Positions 20,913 to 33,849 of a stretch of DNA of 64,000 nt are shown piece by piece. The position numbers were made by a program, and so were the translations under genes. This DNA comes from Capricornis sumatraensis. Taxonomy: Eukaryota; Chordata; Mammalia; Artiodactyla; Bovidae. The stretch lies in the NCBI RefSeq assembly GCF_032405125.1, contig NC_091071.1:163392001-163456000 (forward strand). The letters are read 5' to 3'. Under the pieces are notes generated by a model. That model worked only from the letters and a program-made list of their open reading frames with translations, was not told where the DNA came from and ran no database searches. Positions within the stretch are counted from its first letter, which is position 1; the number at the start of each line of letters is the position of its first letter.

Positions 20913-23900
20913 CCCTGACAGCCGGAAGCAAGGGAAAAGGCCACCTCCCCTTGGGTCTCTTCTTGAGTTAAGAATCTGTTCCCAGGAATACTCCTGGAAT
21001 ACTTGCTCCCTCATTGGGGGTGACAAGCCCCTGCACTGGGTCTCCTGCTCCTTCTTAAGCAAATTAATAGCATAGTGGGGTGAATTTTCGTGACTGGATT
21101 AGACCGGTCTAGATGTCCCCCACACCCTGCCCCTACGGACAAGGGGGGACAAGGAGGGACAAGGAGGGGCGTAGCCAGCCAAAGGAGGCCCCGGCCAGGA
21201 AAGAAGACGTGACAGTGGATATGGGAGAAGCAGGCAGCAGCACCGACCATGGCGGGCAAGAGCGTTTTAAGAAGGTGATATGTTAGGCAGTGCAGGATGA
21301 ACGGCCAAGTGCAGACCTGTTGGCCTGGAGACCTCTCTGACTTCAGTATTTCAGCCACTGAAAGCCACCCTGAGGACGCGTGAATCAGTGCGCATGCGCG
21401 TGTTGGTGGTTGGAGGAGGGAGGAACTACGGGGTTTTGCCGAGTCATCCTGCGCTTCAGAGACTCAGCTCTTAGACCTTCTAAGAGGGAGTTGGGCAGTT
21501 GGGTGTCCTCACCCTAGAGAGTGAGGAACCATATGATGACAGTGGCAAAGCCTCCTCGCAAGGGAAAGAAGTTTCCAGAACTTTCTTTCCAAAAGCTTGG
21601 TGAGCCGCTCTCGCTGCATCCCACCAGTGAATGACGCAGCACTAAAATCAATCAGCTGCTTTCCCCTCTCCTTTTGGGTACTGGGTATAGTAAAACCACC
21701 ATAGCCTTCCATCTGGTGGGAGAGAGGCCTCATCTTAGCTGCTGGGGGCCCAGGGGACAGGGAGAGGAAACAGAAGGTGCCACATGGCCCAAGCCCAGTT
21801 CCTGCCAGGCATTTTGCATAAGCTCGTTACAGCCTGAAGGGAAAAAAACAGTCTCTGTGAGTTTGGACAAAAGGAAGAGGGAAGGTGATGAGTGGAAGAA
21901 ATTTTAATCCTAAATTATTTATTTTCACACAGGAGGATCTTAGCTGCTAAACCCTCACCCTGAGGCCATAAAACTGGAAAGCCACCAGAACTCTGGGGTC
22001 ACAGAGTGTTGTCTAAGCTAATGGCTCTGTCCTTATTTTTCTTACAGATCCAGTTTTCCATCAAGGATCTCTCTTGTCACCAAAATAGAACAAAACCAAA
22101 AAAAATTAAAAAAATTTAAAAAAAGAGTTCTGTTTCTTTAGTGTATTTTACCTAGAGACACAAAAGTTGGTCTTAGCAAATGGGTAGGGAAGTGTGAGGG
22201 TCTTGGTGACTTTGTGAACACCGCCAGGTAAACCAAGGTGGAATCCTGCCCTTCCTGTTGGGGGCCACGGACCCAACGGAGGCAACTTTCTCTGCACACA
22301 CTCACAGAAGAAACGATTTCAGATTTTCCTATTCTAAATGCAGGAATTAGGCAACTTAATTCAGTACCTAAGGTAACTAGTCAATGGACACTAGTACCCA
22401 CCACCAGAAAACTCTGTCCCTGGGAAGTGGCTTCATTCAGCTTCGCCTGGGATGGGGGAAGTTCAGAGCCCGTCGAGGCGCGGCTCGCAGCCTTATGGTT
22501 TGTCCAGTGACGTAGCTGCCCCCAGCCAGTGCCTGGTGGGTCTGGACATCTAGTTCCTGGACCAGCCGAGGCAGAAGTCTTAGTTCAAGGTGATCCCAGG
22601 AAACACCAGTAGGGGAGACAGGTGTGAAACAGGTGCAGTGGCCACTGGGGCAGATGAAGCTGTATCCTTCTAACACGGTGCTAGGAAACAGAACACACAG
22701 CTCAAAGTCACCCTGCCCTGGAGGGGAAGTTGGGTATTATTTATACACTCATTGGTTAAGGGCTCCTGGGAGGGACGTGGTTAATTTTGTGCCCTGCCCC
22801 CTCAGGGGGAGGGGGTCCAGGGGGATGCAGATGGTGGAAGTTGGGAGGTGAGAATGCACTGAAGCCCGTTACCCAAGAGGATAGGAAGGGGTGGGTAGCA
22901 GAGGGGATGAGGACAACCCCTAACTCAAGTGAGCGAGTGCACAGAGCACCCAGGTGACCCACTCACCTGTAAGAAGGGGCCAGGCTTGAACCAGCAGGAC
23001 AGCCCTGGGGGAGGCAGGTCTGCCTGCAACAGCACAAGTGGGATTGTGCAAGAAGGTGGGGGGTGGGAGGAGGGGGAAGGCAGGTTGCCAGGAATCCTGG
23101 AGCCCACCCACCATCTCCCAATCCCAGGATTTCCCTTCCTGAGCAGACACTGGGAGATTTGGAGAGGGTATCCTGGATTGCCAGGATCCTTCTCTGGGCA
23201 GTCAGCTTTTGGGAAGAAGAATGCTGGTTTCTGCTGGGGTTGGGTGGGGTCCTACTGCTGTCTGGCCTGCAGATCAGGATAAAAGGGACCCACAGACACG
23301 GTGGGGGGACCAGGGACCCCGAGGCTGCTGCGTCCGGTCAGCCCAGTTCTCTGACTGAAGACATTTAGCTCCTTTTTTCTGGCGTATTAATCAGGCCCCC
23401 TTTGGTTGTAAATGTCAGACAACCTAATCCCAAGTGGCCTGAGCAAAAGGAGTGGGTAAGGACTCCAGTAGAAGTCAAAAGAGAGTTCAATCCAGATGTG
23501 GTTTCTTCCCAGGGTGCAGGCCATGCCCCCAGAGACCGTTTCTCTCCGTCTGCATTGCTGTGTTCAGGCAAGTTCACCCTTCAAGGTGCGCCAGCCATAG
23601 CCACCCCCCCCCCCCAACCTCTGAAGTCAAGTCTGGCTGGGAAAGGCAGCCTGTCCCCGAAGCAGAAGGCCCCTGATCGGGCTCTGGCTAGGTCTGGGTC
23701 CCTCCTGGAACTGCACTCTAGCCAGGGCAATGTGGTGCTCTGATAGGCCAGGCTAGCCCTACACAACCACCTTTGGAACTGAGGGTCAGCTCCACAGAAA
23801 CTATGAGGGCTGAGAGCAGGGAAGACACCAAATGGTGTTTTGGTAATCTTTAACCAAAGAAAATGGAAGTGCATGCTAGGCAGCTACAAACAGCAGGTAC

Positions 23901-24620
23901 TGATGCCAGGTAGGTTTGGACCTGCGACCGGGGCCTTGGTGCTGGCCTCCCACTCCTGCCTCTTTCACTTCCACCCCCACCACTTCACCAGCATGGAAGT
24001 AGTGGGGAGCTGAGGATTTCTAGCTGCTTTGGGCCCCAGACCCCTGGTGGTCAGATTCCCCCCAGCAGTGGTGACCTCGCATTGCTCCCCTTGCACCCAG
24101 GGAAATGTAGAGTCAGTGCTGACTGTCACAGTAATTAGGGGATATTATGGGCCACTAGTGGTGAAGGCCAAGAACACAGTGCACAGGACAGTCCCGCACA
24201 ATAAATAAATATCCCACCCCAAAATGCCAACAGCATCCTCCTTGGCAATCAGCGCCACTGGGTTCACCCAGATACTCTGCTGTGCTGGTCTTGTCTTGGG
24301 TCTCACAGTACTTATCATGGACCGTAGGCATCACTCTTAAAGAATGGGAAACCCTCCCCCATGAGAACAGCCACGTTCCAAGAGTCCCCCATCATCCTGC
24401 TGTGTGGCGTTGTTGTCTGTCTCCCCCACCCTACTCTCCCCTCCCCCCGTTAGGTCCTGGAGGCAGAGACCAGATGTTTTCCTCTCTCGAATTCTTCCCA
24501 GAACATAAAAGAATCTCATGAGTGAATAGGCCTGCTACCATTAGGACCATTTTTGAACAAACAGATTTAGCTTGGGTTATTGTATTCAGAGTGGTTTATA
24601 AATGTAATCATGGGATTGAA
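20913..24620. other. Unique intergenic stretch, 3.7 kb
   Basis: No gene or named repeat. Notable points: an NRF1-like palindrome at 21389-21400, an A-rich patch at 22085-22130 and a run of C near 23606-23618. Open frames of up to about 115 residues occur on both strands, without support. Confidence 0.4.
21389..21400. promoter_or_regulatory. NRF1-type palindromic motif
   Basis: tgcgcatgcgcg agrees with the NRF1 consensus TGCGCATGCGCA except at the last base. It lies in a small CpG-containing patch (21370-21460) far from any recognised promoter. Confidence 0.45.
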
Positions 24621-24621
24621 C

Positions 24622-24815
24622 TAGAGTTGACCCTTAAACAATTCCGGTTTGAACTACACAAATCCACTTGTACACAGATATTTTTCAACAGTAAATGCTG
24701 CAGTACTACATGGCTCATGGCTGATTGAATGTGAGGATTCAGAGGAAGCGCAGATATAGCAGCCAACTGTAAATTAACTCAGGTCAACCCCTTTTGCTGT
24801 TCCAGGGTCAAATGT
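24622..24815 (+). mobile_element. MITE-like DNA transposon (Tigger-type ends)
   Basis: Starts agttgacccttaaacaattc and ends gttccagggtcaaat, which are inverted relatives. The inside reads tttgaactacacaaatccac, a widespread mammalian non-autonomous element. The family name is from memory. Confidence 0.65.
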
Positions 24816-24851
24816 ATTTTAATTGCTGCCAATTTCAAGCTATCACTATGT

Positions 24852-25072
24852 GAGTGCCAAATCGTTTCAGTCGTGTCCGGCTCTTTGCAACCCTATGGAC
24901 TGTAGCCCACCAGCCTCCTCTGTCCATGGGATTCTCCAGGCAAGAATACTGGATTGGGTTGCCATGCCCTCCTCCAGGGGATCTTCCTGACCCAGGGATT
25001 GAACCTGCGTCTCCTCGGCCCCTGCACTGCAGGCAGATTCTTTACCACTGAGCCACCGGGGCAGCCGAGATA
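24852..25072 (-). repeat. Bov-tA SINE
   Basis: Reverse copy from gtgccaaatcgtttcagtcg to accactgagccaccggggca. Confidence 0.93.
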
Positions 25073-26690
25073 GCTCCAAGAGGTGCTTTTGAAGTTTAGA
25101 ACTAGAGAGAAGTAGAAGCAAATATATTTGTGAACATAGTGCAATAACTAAGGTTGTCATGGCTGTGAGCTTGGAAACAGCCTGGTTGAGGCTAGGCTTG
25201 AGGATTTAGCATCTTCACCAGGCTGGACTCAGACCTCAACTCTGAATATTGTCTCCAGACCACAGGTTGGTTCTTCTTGGGAAAGTCAGGTCTGTCCCAC
25301 TGGAGCAATCCATCCAAGGGTGGGAAATGAGGGTAGAAGAAGGAAAAGGTGGAACTAAGTCCAGAAAGCCTCATCCTTCAGCACTTACCAGTCTGGTCCA
25401 CCCAGCTCATTGGTACCAGGAGCCTAGGACCAAGTGAGAGGTGCTGAGCTTTCAGATACTACTGTGGCCTTTATCCATCCCATTCCCACCTCCAGAGGAC
25501 AACACTGTCCCACTGGTCATGAGGCATGGTGGGTTATAGGTAGAGTTAGTAACTACGATGCAGAAAACTGAACTGAGAAATCCATCCATAAAATTCATGA
25601 GGAACACCTAAGTACAGCCTCTTCCGACTGCTGCCTAGGGTCTCGGGCTCACTGTCGTGTCAGGCAAGGCAAGTCCCAACCCAGTGGAGCAAGGACATCT
25701 TTTCACGCTGCCATTGCAAGTTGCAGCTTTACCAGGAATTTCAGGCAAATCCTGTGTCCCCAGGCAACTCCTCTTCTGTATATGTAGAAACAGCATATAC
25801 GTAAATAATATGCAGATTATATACGTGATCACACCTCGCACAGTCATAGAGACTCGAAGCAGGGATTTGAATTGGCAAAGTGCCCTTGTCAGCATCCCAA
25901 GATGCATTCCTGGCCAAAGCCAGGAGGAACTGAGCCATGAACTGACAGAAGGACTGGGACCAAGAGCCTTGAGGCACCTCCTCGCCAGATGTGTAGCAAT
26001 GCTGGCTGACAAGGAGGAAGCTCTCCAAGAAAGAGGACCGCTTGGTCCCAGCTGCAGGGTTGAAGCAAGGAAGCCAAGCTCAGACTCCTCCAGGAGAGAG
26101 AGCTAAAAGAGTTCTATACAAGTCTGGTGATTGACCCCAGCTGAGTACATAAAATAGACACACAGGAAGGCCCACCTGCCTTCCGCTGGACTCAGGGTGA
26201 AGAGTCTGGGATGGCTGATTCCATGAAAACGCTGAACCCCCTCACTGGATTCTCCTATATGCCTTTCTCCTTCACCTCACTCCATTTTTCTGCCCTTCTC
26301 TTGCCTGCCCACCTCCAGTGCGCTAGTGAACTGCTTGTACCATGTTCTGGGGAATCTGATTATACCCCCAAAATGGTGTTTGGACTACAGTCTGCTGGAG
26401 AATGGCACTGGCGTGTGGTTTTATCTGCAGGTGTGGTTGGAGGTGATTTTAATGCACTGATGAGCCATCTTCAAAGATGTAGTGTGTATAGAAGTTTCCA
26501 GAGACTACAGTTGTTCAAAGAGCCCAGGGCTCCCAGCAGGCCCTTGGCTGAGCCCTGGGAGCTGGATAACTCTGACTGTCTCATCCTCCAGGGATGAAGG
26601 ATCATTTAGGGTATATTTGGGACCTTTGGGAATGGCATCCCATCTTATCAGTGTCTTCTAGGAGTATCTGAGGTTACACATGTAGTTTTG
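25073..26690. other. Unique intergenic stretch
   Basis: No exon or named repeat that I can support. The frames at 25635-26106 overlap on both strands and do not resemble a known protein. Confidence 0.35.
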
Positions 26691-26691
26691 T

Positions 26692-27366
26692 TGTTGTTCA
26701 ATCACTATGTCCGACTCTTTGTGACTCCATGGACTGCAGCACACCAGGCTTCCCAGTCCTTCACTACTTCCCTGAATTTGCTCAAGTGTTTGTCTGATGA
26801 GTCAGTGATGCCATCCAACCATCTTATCCTCTCTCACCCCTTCTCTTCCTGCCCTCAATCTTTCCCAGCATCAGGGTCTTTTCAAATGGGTCAGTTCTTC
26901 GCATCAGGTGACCAAAGTATTGGAGTTTCAGCTTCAGCATCAGTCCTTCCAATGAATATTCAGGACTGATTTCCTTTAGGATGGACTGGTTGGATCTCCT
27001 TTCAGTCCAAGGGACTCTCAAGAGTTTTCTGCAACACCACAGTTCAAAAGCATCAATTCTTCGCCACTCAGCTTTCTTTATAGTCCAACTCTCACATCCA
27101 TATGTGACTACTGGAAAAACCATAGCTTTGACTAGACAGACCTTTGTTGGCAAATTAATGTCTCTGCTTTTTAATATGCTGTCTAGGTTGGTCATAACTT
27201 TCCTTTCAAGGAGCAAGTGTCTTTTAATTTCATGGCTGCAATCACCATCTGCAGTGATTTTGGAGCCCAAGAAAATAAAGTCTGTCACTGTTTCCATTGT
27301 TTCCCCATGTATTTGCCATAAAGTAATGGGACCGGATGCCATGATCTTAGTTTTTTTGAATGTTTA
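26692..27366 (-). repeat. BovB LINE, outer copy, 3' part
   Basis: Reverse BovB 3' end, nearly free of stops in the minus-strand C-terminal frame (172 codons, 26824-27342). It stops inside the element at the word for aacattc and resumes at about 28398, so the BovB between is an insertion. Confidence 0.92.
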
Positions 27367-28397
27367 GTTCAAGAGATGGGCATACCAGACCACCTAACCT
27401 GCCTCTTGAGAAATCTGTATGCAGGTCAGGAAGCAACAGTTAGAACTGGACATGGAACAACAGACTGGTTCCAAATAGGGAAAGGTGTAGGTCAAGGCTG
27501 TATATTGTCACCCTGCTTATTTAACTTATATGCAGAGTACATCATGAGAAACGCTGGACTGGAAGAAACACAAGCTGGAATCAAGATTGCCGGGAGAAAT
27601 ATCAATAACCTCACATATGCAGATGACACCACCCTTAGGGCAGAAAGTGAAGAGGAACTAAAATGCCTCTTGATGAAAGTGAAAGAGGAGAGCGAAAAAG
27701 TTGGCTTAAAGCTCAACATTCAGAAACAAAGATCATGGCATCTGGTCCCATCACTTCATGGGAAGTAGACGGGGAAACAGTGGAAACAGTGTAAAAGACT
27801 TTATTTTTCTGGGCTCCAAAATCACTGCAGATGGTGACTGCAGCCATGAAATTAAAAGACACCTACTCCTTGGAAGAAAAGTTATGACCAACCTAGATAG
27901 CATATTCAAAAGCAGAGACATTACTTTGCCGACTAAGGTCTGTCTAGTCAAGGCTATGGTTTTTCCAGTGGTCATGTATGGATGTGAGAGTTGGACTGTG
28001 AAGAAGGCTGAGCGCCGAAGAATTGATGCTTTTGAACTGTGGTGTTGGAGGAGACTCTTGAGAGTCCCTTGGACTGCAAAGAGATCCAACCAGTCCATTC
28101 TGAAGGAGATCAGCCCTGGGATTTCTTTGGAAGGAATGATGCTGAAGCTGAAACTTCAGTACTTTGGCCACCTCATGAGAAGAGTTGACTCATTGGAAAA
28201 GACTCTGATGCTGGGAGGAATTGGGGGCAGTAGGAGAAAGGGACACAGAGGATGAGATGGCTGGATGACATCACGGACTCGATGGACATGAGTCTGAGTG
28301 AACTCCGGGATATGGTGATGAACAGGGAGGCCTGGCGTGCTGCGATTCATGGGGTCGCAAAGAGTCGGACAGGACTGAGCGACTGAACTGAACTGAA
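27367..28397 (+). repeat. BovB LINE nested in an opposite BovB
   Basis: A 5'-truncated forward BovB that starts at agatgggcataccagaccac and ends gactgagcgactgaactgaa. Motif C is altered: the usual RYADDT reads as TYADDT in frame. A frameshift near 27730 separates the palm from the C-terminal 165-codon frame. A short gttta is present on both sides. Confidence 0.93.
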
Positions 28398-28690
28398 GTT
28401 TAAAACTAAAGCCAGCTTTTTGATTCTCCTAGATTTCACTTTTATCAAGAGGCTCTTTAATTCCTATTCTGTAAGGCTGGTGTCATCTGCATATCTGAGG
28501 TTATTGATATTTCTCCCAGCAATCTTGATTGCAGCTTTTGCTTCATCCAGCCTGGCATTTTGCTTGAGATACTCTGCACAGAAGTTAAATAAGCAGGGTG
28601 ACAATATACAGCGTTGACCTATTCCTTTCCCAGTTTGGAACCAGTCCATTGTTCCATGTCCAGTTCTGACTGTTGCTTTTACACATGTAG
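28398..28690 (-). repeat. BovB LINE, outer copy, 5' remainder
   Basis: Reverse orientation. It continues the copy at 26692-27366 on the 5' side (palm region YADDTSL on the minus strand) after the inserted BovB. The outer copy ends at about 28690, truncated. Confidence 0.9.
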
Positions 28691-28974
28691 ACCCCTCAGA
28701 AACTTAACCCCAAGTGCACACTCAGGAGTTAAAACAAGAATTGGGACAGCAACCTCAGAGGAGGTTGCTTTCCAAGAGGAGGAATCCTTTCCAAGAGGAT
28801 TCACCCAACAGGCACCGGGGTGGGGTGGAGGAGCGCGGTGGAAGTGGAGGAGGGGTGTTGCTAAAACACCCACATCTTTCTCACTGTGACCTCTAGGGGG
28901 AGTCTCCTGCTTCCTCGAGCCAAGAACCCACAATGAGGACCCGTACTGGGACGGAAATCTCAGGCCAATTCGTG

Positions 28975-29088
28975 GCCATGAGTTTGAGCAAGCTCCGGGA
29001 GTTGGTGATGGACAGGGAAGCCGGCTGGCTACAGTCCATGGGGTCTCAAAGAGTCGGACACGACTGAGCAAAATGAACTGAACTGAGG
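28975..29088 (+). repeat. BovB LINE 3' tail
   Basis: Only the last ~110 bp: catgagtttgagcaagctcc ... gacacgactgagcaaaatga, then gaactgaactgagg. Confidence 0.88.
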
Positions 29089-30600
29089 CTTTAAAGCCTC
29101 CTTCCTCCTCAAGGCTTTCTCACTCAGCCTCTCCAGACCGGGAAGAAGACGAGCACGGGGTGAGGCCAAAGGGAGTAAATGACATGGGTCAGGTCTCCTG
29201 ACTGCCCCTTGGTTCCCACAGAACCCCAGAGTGTGGGGCTGAATCTCTTAGAAACACCAAACGGCTAGAATCCACCCCTCCCCAGCGTTGCCCACTGGGT
29301 TGCCCTGCCCCTCCCCACCAGGCCTGGTCCTCCAGGGAAGAAGAGGCTGCAGAGCACCGAACAGTGGCGGCCCTTGGCATTGAGAACAAGGTTGCGTGTT
29401 TATCTCATGCAAAGCAGCTCCCTGGAAACCTGCAGGGGGAGGTGACTCCACACATATCCCAGAGTCCTCCGCGCTCTTGGCACACGCGCCTTCCCCACTG
29501 GCTCAGCCGCCTGATGCCTTGCACCCGTTTCTCTCCTCCGTTCTGTACCCTTCACATGGCACAACAAACATAGAAAGACTTCATTCACGGGCTCCAAGCC
29601 TCGGCCTTCTGTGGAAAGCTTCCTTAATATGCAAATTCCTCAGTATTGGATTTCTCTTTTCAAGTGTATTCTCACTGAGAGCCCTTAAGCAGATCAACAC
29701 TTTCCCAGGCAAAAGGCTCCCTAAAAATGATATCTGCATGTAAAGGAGAAGCTTCTGAAACTGCCAGGAAGCAGAACTTCCAGCTATCAAGTCAGGCCTG
29801 ACCACGAAGGGAGGGAGCCCAGTTTCTCAGAGCTTTGCAGGTGTGAAACCCTCACTTTGGATCTTTGTGCCCCACTGTCACCTAGGCCTGGGCCCCTCTG
29901 TTCGGAGTTGCCCTGTACTAGTGCACACGTTAGTCCTGGGTAACTGGGAACTCAAAACGAGACGGCTGTCACCCACCAGAAGCTCAGATCCAGGGAGGAG
30001 GACAAGCCTTGAAATGAGCCAGCTATCCACTTTCCAGAAGCCCAGCTCCCTTTACCCCCACAACCAAGAGGTTCGGCCTCAGTGCCTCCTGGACAGAGCA
30101 GATCCGCCCTGGGGCGACTGTTGGGTCAGTAAGCATTGGGTGTTTTAAGGCTTGATGTCCCGTCTGGGCTGCCCCCACGTTGGCATTTCCAAGACTAGGT
30201 CTCTTCCCCTGAGCTTCTCCTCGACCCTCTGACCTTCACCCTCTTACCCTCTGACCAGGTTGACCCCCTCCAGGAGGGGATGCCCTGTCCTCCCTCTAGC
30301 CTCAGATGGGGTTTAAGCTGAAATAACTGAGGCAAACAAGATTCCTCTCTCCTGTTACGCCCTTTCCAAATGCCGCCAAGAGATCACTTGGTTAAAATGG
30401 ACATTTTTTCTCCTGATTATGTAAGATTTCATGCCTATATTTGCTACCCGCTCTTATCACTTCTCTTGGAAATTGTTCCATGCAAGATATCATTTTTAAC
30501 AGCTACATGAGGTGCTGTCATCTGACTATCCTTAATTGATCAAATGAGCCTCTGCAGTTTCTGCATATTGCTGGCTCCCAGTGCTGATCAGCAAATACTG
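29089..30600. other. Unique intergenic stretch
   Basis: Mostly non-repetitive. Overlapping short frames on both strands at 29189-29800; none resembles a protein I know. Confidence 0.35.
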
Positions 30601-31960
30601 GCTATGATGCCTGCTGGAGTCACAGATGGGGAAGGGGGACCTAGCTGCATCTGGCTAAGCCAATAAGGGAAACAGTGGCTCATGATCTGTAGAGTCTACA
30701 GATCAAGCAGGCTCTGGGGTGGGCTTAATCCAAAGATCCCATTTCTTTCTTTTCCTCCACTCTGCCTTCCAACAAGTTAGCTTCGTACTAAGACTCCTTG
30801 TGGTTGTAAGATGGCTGCCAACAGCACCTGTTACCAAACCGAACTTGAGTCTGCTTGCCTGCGCACAGTAAAGCCAATCTACCCCCACTAGGTTGTGGTG
30901 AAGGAAAGTGCAGTGTTTATTGTAAGGTACCAGACAAGGAGTCTGGGGCAGCTAATGCTCAGTGAACCTATGCGGACATAGGGCACCACATTCTCGGAGT
31001 GGAAACTGTCAACACAGTCTATAATATCCCCTTGCTAACAATTTTAGTTGCCCACTTACATGTATACTGTTATTATCCTAATCATTAACTGCTCAGTTTT
31101 GTACTTGGGAGGAGCCCTGCTGTGTTCTGCTCAGTTTGAATATGGCTGATTCTCTGTTTATATTCTTACCAGCTCTCTTGGCTCAACTGACTATTTTTGT
31201 CACTACGTGTTTGCATTCTTTGAATCACTAATTCTTGAGCCAGGCTTTTGTGACTCAGGGGAGGCCTAGGTGACTACAGCTTTTCTACAAACAAGAGGCA
31301 GGCAGAGAATATGGGGAAGGAGTCTGTCCCAGGAAGGTCCCATGGCCTGACACACCCAGGACCATGAATTTTACCCATAAATGTGCCATATTTGTTTTGA
31401 GCTAAAAACACTTAAAGCACAGATGATGCAAGAATGGCATCCTAATCTCCCCTTTCCTTCCTGAAAATAGGAAATTAAAAACTCCCACATGAAAGAAGCC
31501 TTCCATGTACTAGAAAGAAAGTAATATTCTTATCAAGGGCAAAACTGACAGTTGAGACTGAGAGAATTCTATACAAACAGGCTTTGTTAAAATAATTCTT
31601 ATCTTCCTTTAGCCTCCCCACACAGTTTAGTAACTTTTCCACAATTGCCTGTCTTTTTCCAACTAATATAAAAGCATATATGTTTTGCTTTTTGGGGGGG
31701 TGTTCATTTCCTTATGAGGCTCCAATGTCATATAACATTCTTAGAATTTGTATGTTTTCCTCTTGTTAATATGTCTCATGTCAGTTTATATCTCAAGCCC
31801 AGTCAAAAAACCCTAAGAGGGTGCAGGGAAAAGGTTGCCTCCCTGACAGCTGCAATATGTCTTTGTCAACATCCAGAGAAAGGGCCCACAAGCCTGTGCC
31901 TTTCCCAGCATTCCAAGCAGCAGTCCTATAACTTGCTCTAATTGGACCCTTTTGAGTTAC
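30600..31960. repeat. LTR-like repeat (ruminant endogenous retrovirus type)
   Basis: The text gttgtggtgaaggaaagtgc, gtttattgtaaggtaccaga, cagctctcttggctcaactg and gaggcctaggtgactacagc is familiar from repetitive ruminant LTR sequence. A cagtaaagccaatctacccc word near 30870 resembles an LTR polyadenylation region. No gag, pol or env frame is present, so this would be a solo or broken LTR. Exact ends and orientation cannot be set by eye. Confidence 0.45.
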
Positions 31961-32136
31961 AGACCGCCAGTGATGGAGACCAGGGGAGTGGAATGTGCTC
32001 GTTGGCTTAGACCTCCCAGGGCCCACCTATAGATTCGAGTTGAATTAGCTTCCCCTGAAGTGAGGAGATTGCAGGAGGGGAGGCATATAATCTGAGTGAA
32101 AATTAGGTTGTTTTAGTAAGGAAGCTTATTTAGTAA

Positions 32137-32420
32137 GGGCTTCCCTGATAGCCCAGGTGGTAAAGAATCCGCCTGCTTTGCAGGAGACCCTGGTTTAATT
32201 CCTGGTTCAGGAAGATCCACTGGAGAAGGGATAGGCTACCCACTCGAGTGTTCTTGGGCTTCCCTTGTGGCTAAGCTGGTAAAGAATCCACTTGCAATGC
32301 AGGAGACCTGGGATGGGAAGATCCCCTGGAGAAGGGAAAGTTACCCACTCCATTATTCTGGCCTGGAGAATTCCAGGTTGCGAAGAGTCTGACATGACCG
32401 AGTGACTTTCACTTTCAGTA
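32137..32420 (+). repeat. Two Bov-tA SINEs in tandem, first truncated
   Basis: One copy starts agggcttccctgatagccca and breaks at ctcgagtgttctt. A second begins at gggcttcccttgtggctaag and lacks part of its middle before ending gaccgagtgactttcacttt. Confidence 0.9.
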
Positions 32421-32514
32421 AGGAAGCATGGAATGCTGAGGAGATGATCAACATGTACATTCCCAGTATTGGTTTTTTCCTTTTTTAACACATCACCTAC
32501 TGATGGATATAATA

Positions 32515-32730
32515 ATGTGCATGTTGGCTCAGATGATAAAGAATCTGCCTAACAATGCAGGAGACCTGGGTTTGATCCATGGATGGGAAAGATCCCTTGG
32601 AGAAGGGAATAGCAATCCACTCCAGTATTCTTGCCTGGAGAATTCCATGGCCAGAGGAGCCTGGTGGGTTACAGTCCATGGGGTCGCAAACAGTTGGACA
32701 TGACTGAGCAACAGACACTTTCACTTTCAC
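32515..32730 (+). repeat. Bov-tA SINE
   Basis: Forward copy from gttggctcagatgataaaga to gactgagcaacagacacttt; the first few bases are altered. Confidence 0.92.
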
Positions 32731-33196
32731 TGATGAAGATACACATTTTCCCAATCGTTCACTCTTAAAAACAGTACTACCATGAACATCCTTAAACATA
32801 CACACCCTTTTGCACAGGATCCCCAATACCATCTTCAAACTTGCAGTATACTGCTCTCTCCATGTTTGAGGCCCCAAGAACAAGCTGCCTGACACCTTCA
32901 CTGTCATCACCTCCGTGACCTGAGTAACGAAGACAGAAATGAGTCAGGGTGGCTGTCTAGGGTTGGAAAAAGTGAGGTGGGATTCTCACTGCACAGAAGC
33001 CAATTATGGCCAGGGAGTACTCCCTGAGGGGCCAGAAATCCTGGTCAGATACCTCCGTTGGTGCAACTGCCATGTGTCTTTAGACTAATTCTGTGAAGTA
33101 CAAAGACTAATTAGCTCTCTGATACACACCTGACAAATAAGAGCGAGACAGAGACAGAAAACAGCAATGCTCTCTCATTCAAAAAGTTGAGGGGAG

Positions 33197-33392
33197 GGCT
33201 TCCCAGGTGGTCCAGTGGCTGAGACTCTGCACTTCCTATGCCAGGGGCCCCCAGGTTTGATCCCTGGTCAGGGAACTAGATCCCATATGCTGCAAATGAG
33301 AGTTTGAATTTGGAAAAAAAAAAATGATGCTGCAGTTAAAAGATCTTGCATACTGTAACTGGTAACAACTAAACAAATATTTAAAGCCAAAA
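33197..33392 (+). repeat. CHR/ART-type SINE
   Basis: Runs from ggcttcccaggtggtccagt through ccctggtcagggaactagat to an A-rich end. Confidence 0.85.
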
Positions 33393-33397
33393 AACAG

Positions 33398-33740
33398 GGA
33401 CTTCTCTGGTGGCACAGTGGAAAAGAATCTGCCTGCCAATGCAGGAGACACAGGTTCAATTCCTGGTCCAGGAGAATCCTGCATAATGCAGAGCAACGTA
33501 GTCCGTGTGCTGCAACCAGTGATCCTACACTCTAGAGCCCACGAGCCACGAGTACACAGCCTGCAAGCTGCACTGATCGAAGCCTGTGTGCTTAGACCCT
33601 GTGCTCTGCAACGAGAGAAGCCACTGCAATGAGAAGCTTGAGCTCCGCAACGAATAGCCCCTGCTTGCCATAACTAGAGAAAGCCCACCAAAGCAATGAA
33701 GACCCAGCACAACCATAAATAAACAAATAAAATTTTTTTA
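33398..33740 (+). repeat. Long CHR/ART-type SINE
   Basis: Starts cagggacttctctggtggca, contains the internal part with gtgtgctgcaaccagtgatc and agcccaccaaagcaatgaag, and ends in an A/T-rich tail (aataaacaaataaaattttt). It lies head to tail behind the SINE at 33197-33392. Confidence 0.85.
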
Positions 33741-33849
33741 ATAGAACTTTGAAAGAAAACAAAAAACAGAACAACAGCCAAAAAGAAGAAGAAAAATTGA
33801 GGGGAAAGAGGGACATACAGTCCATAGCTATAACAAAAATCTTTCTACA

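Noticed and set aside
26824..28255. Long frames of 165-172 codons with protein-like text (PWTARRSNQSILKEIS)
   Set aside because: This is the C-terminal part of BovB ORF2, repeated at many places in the window; not host genes.
30600..31960. A complete endogenous retrovirus
   Set aside because: Only LTR-like text; no gag, pol or env frame on either strand.
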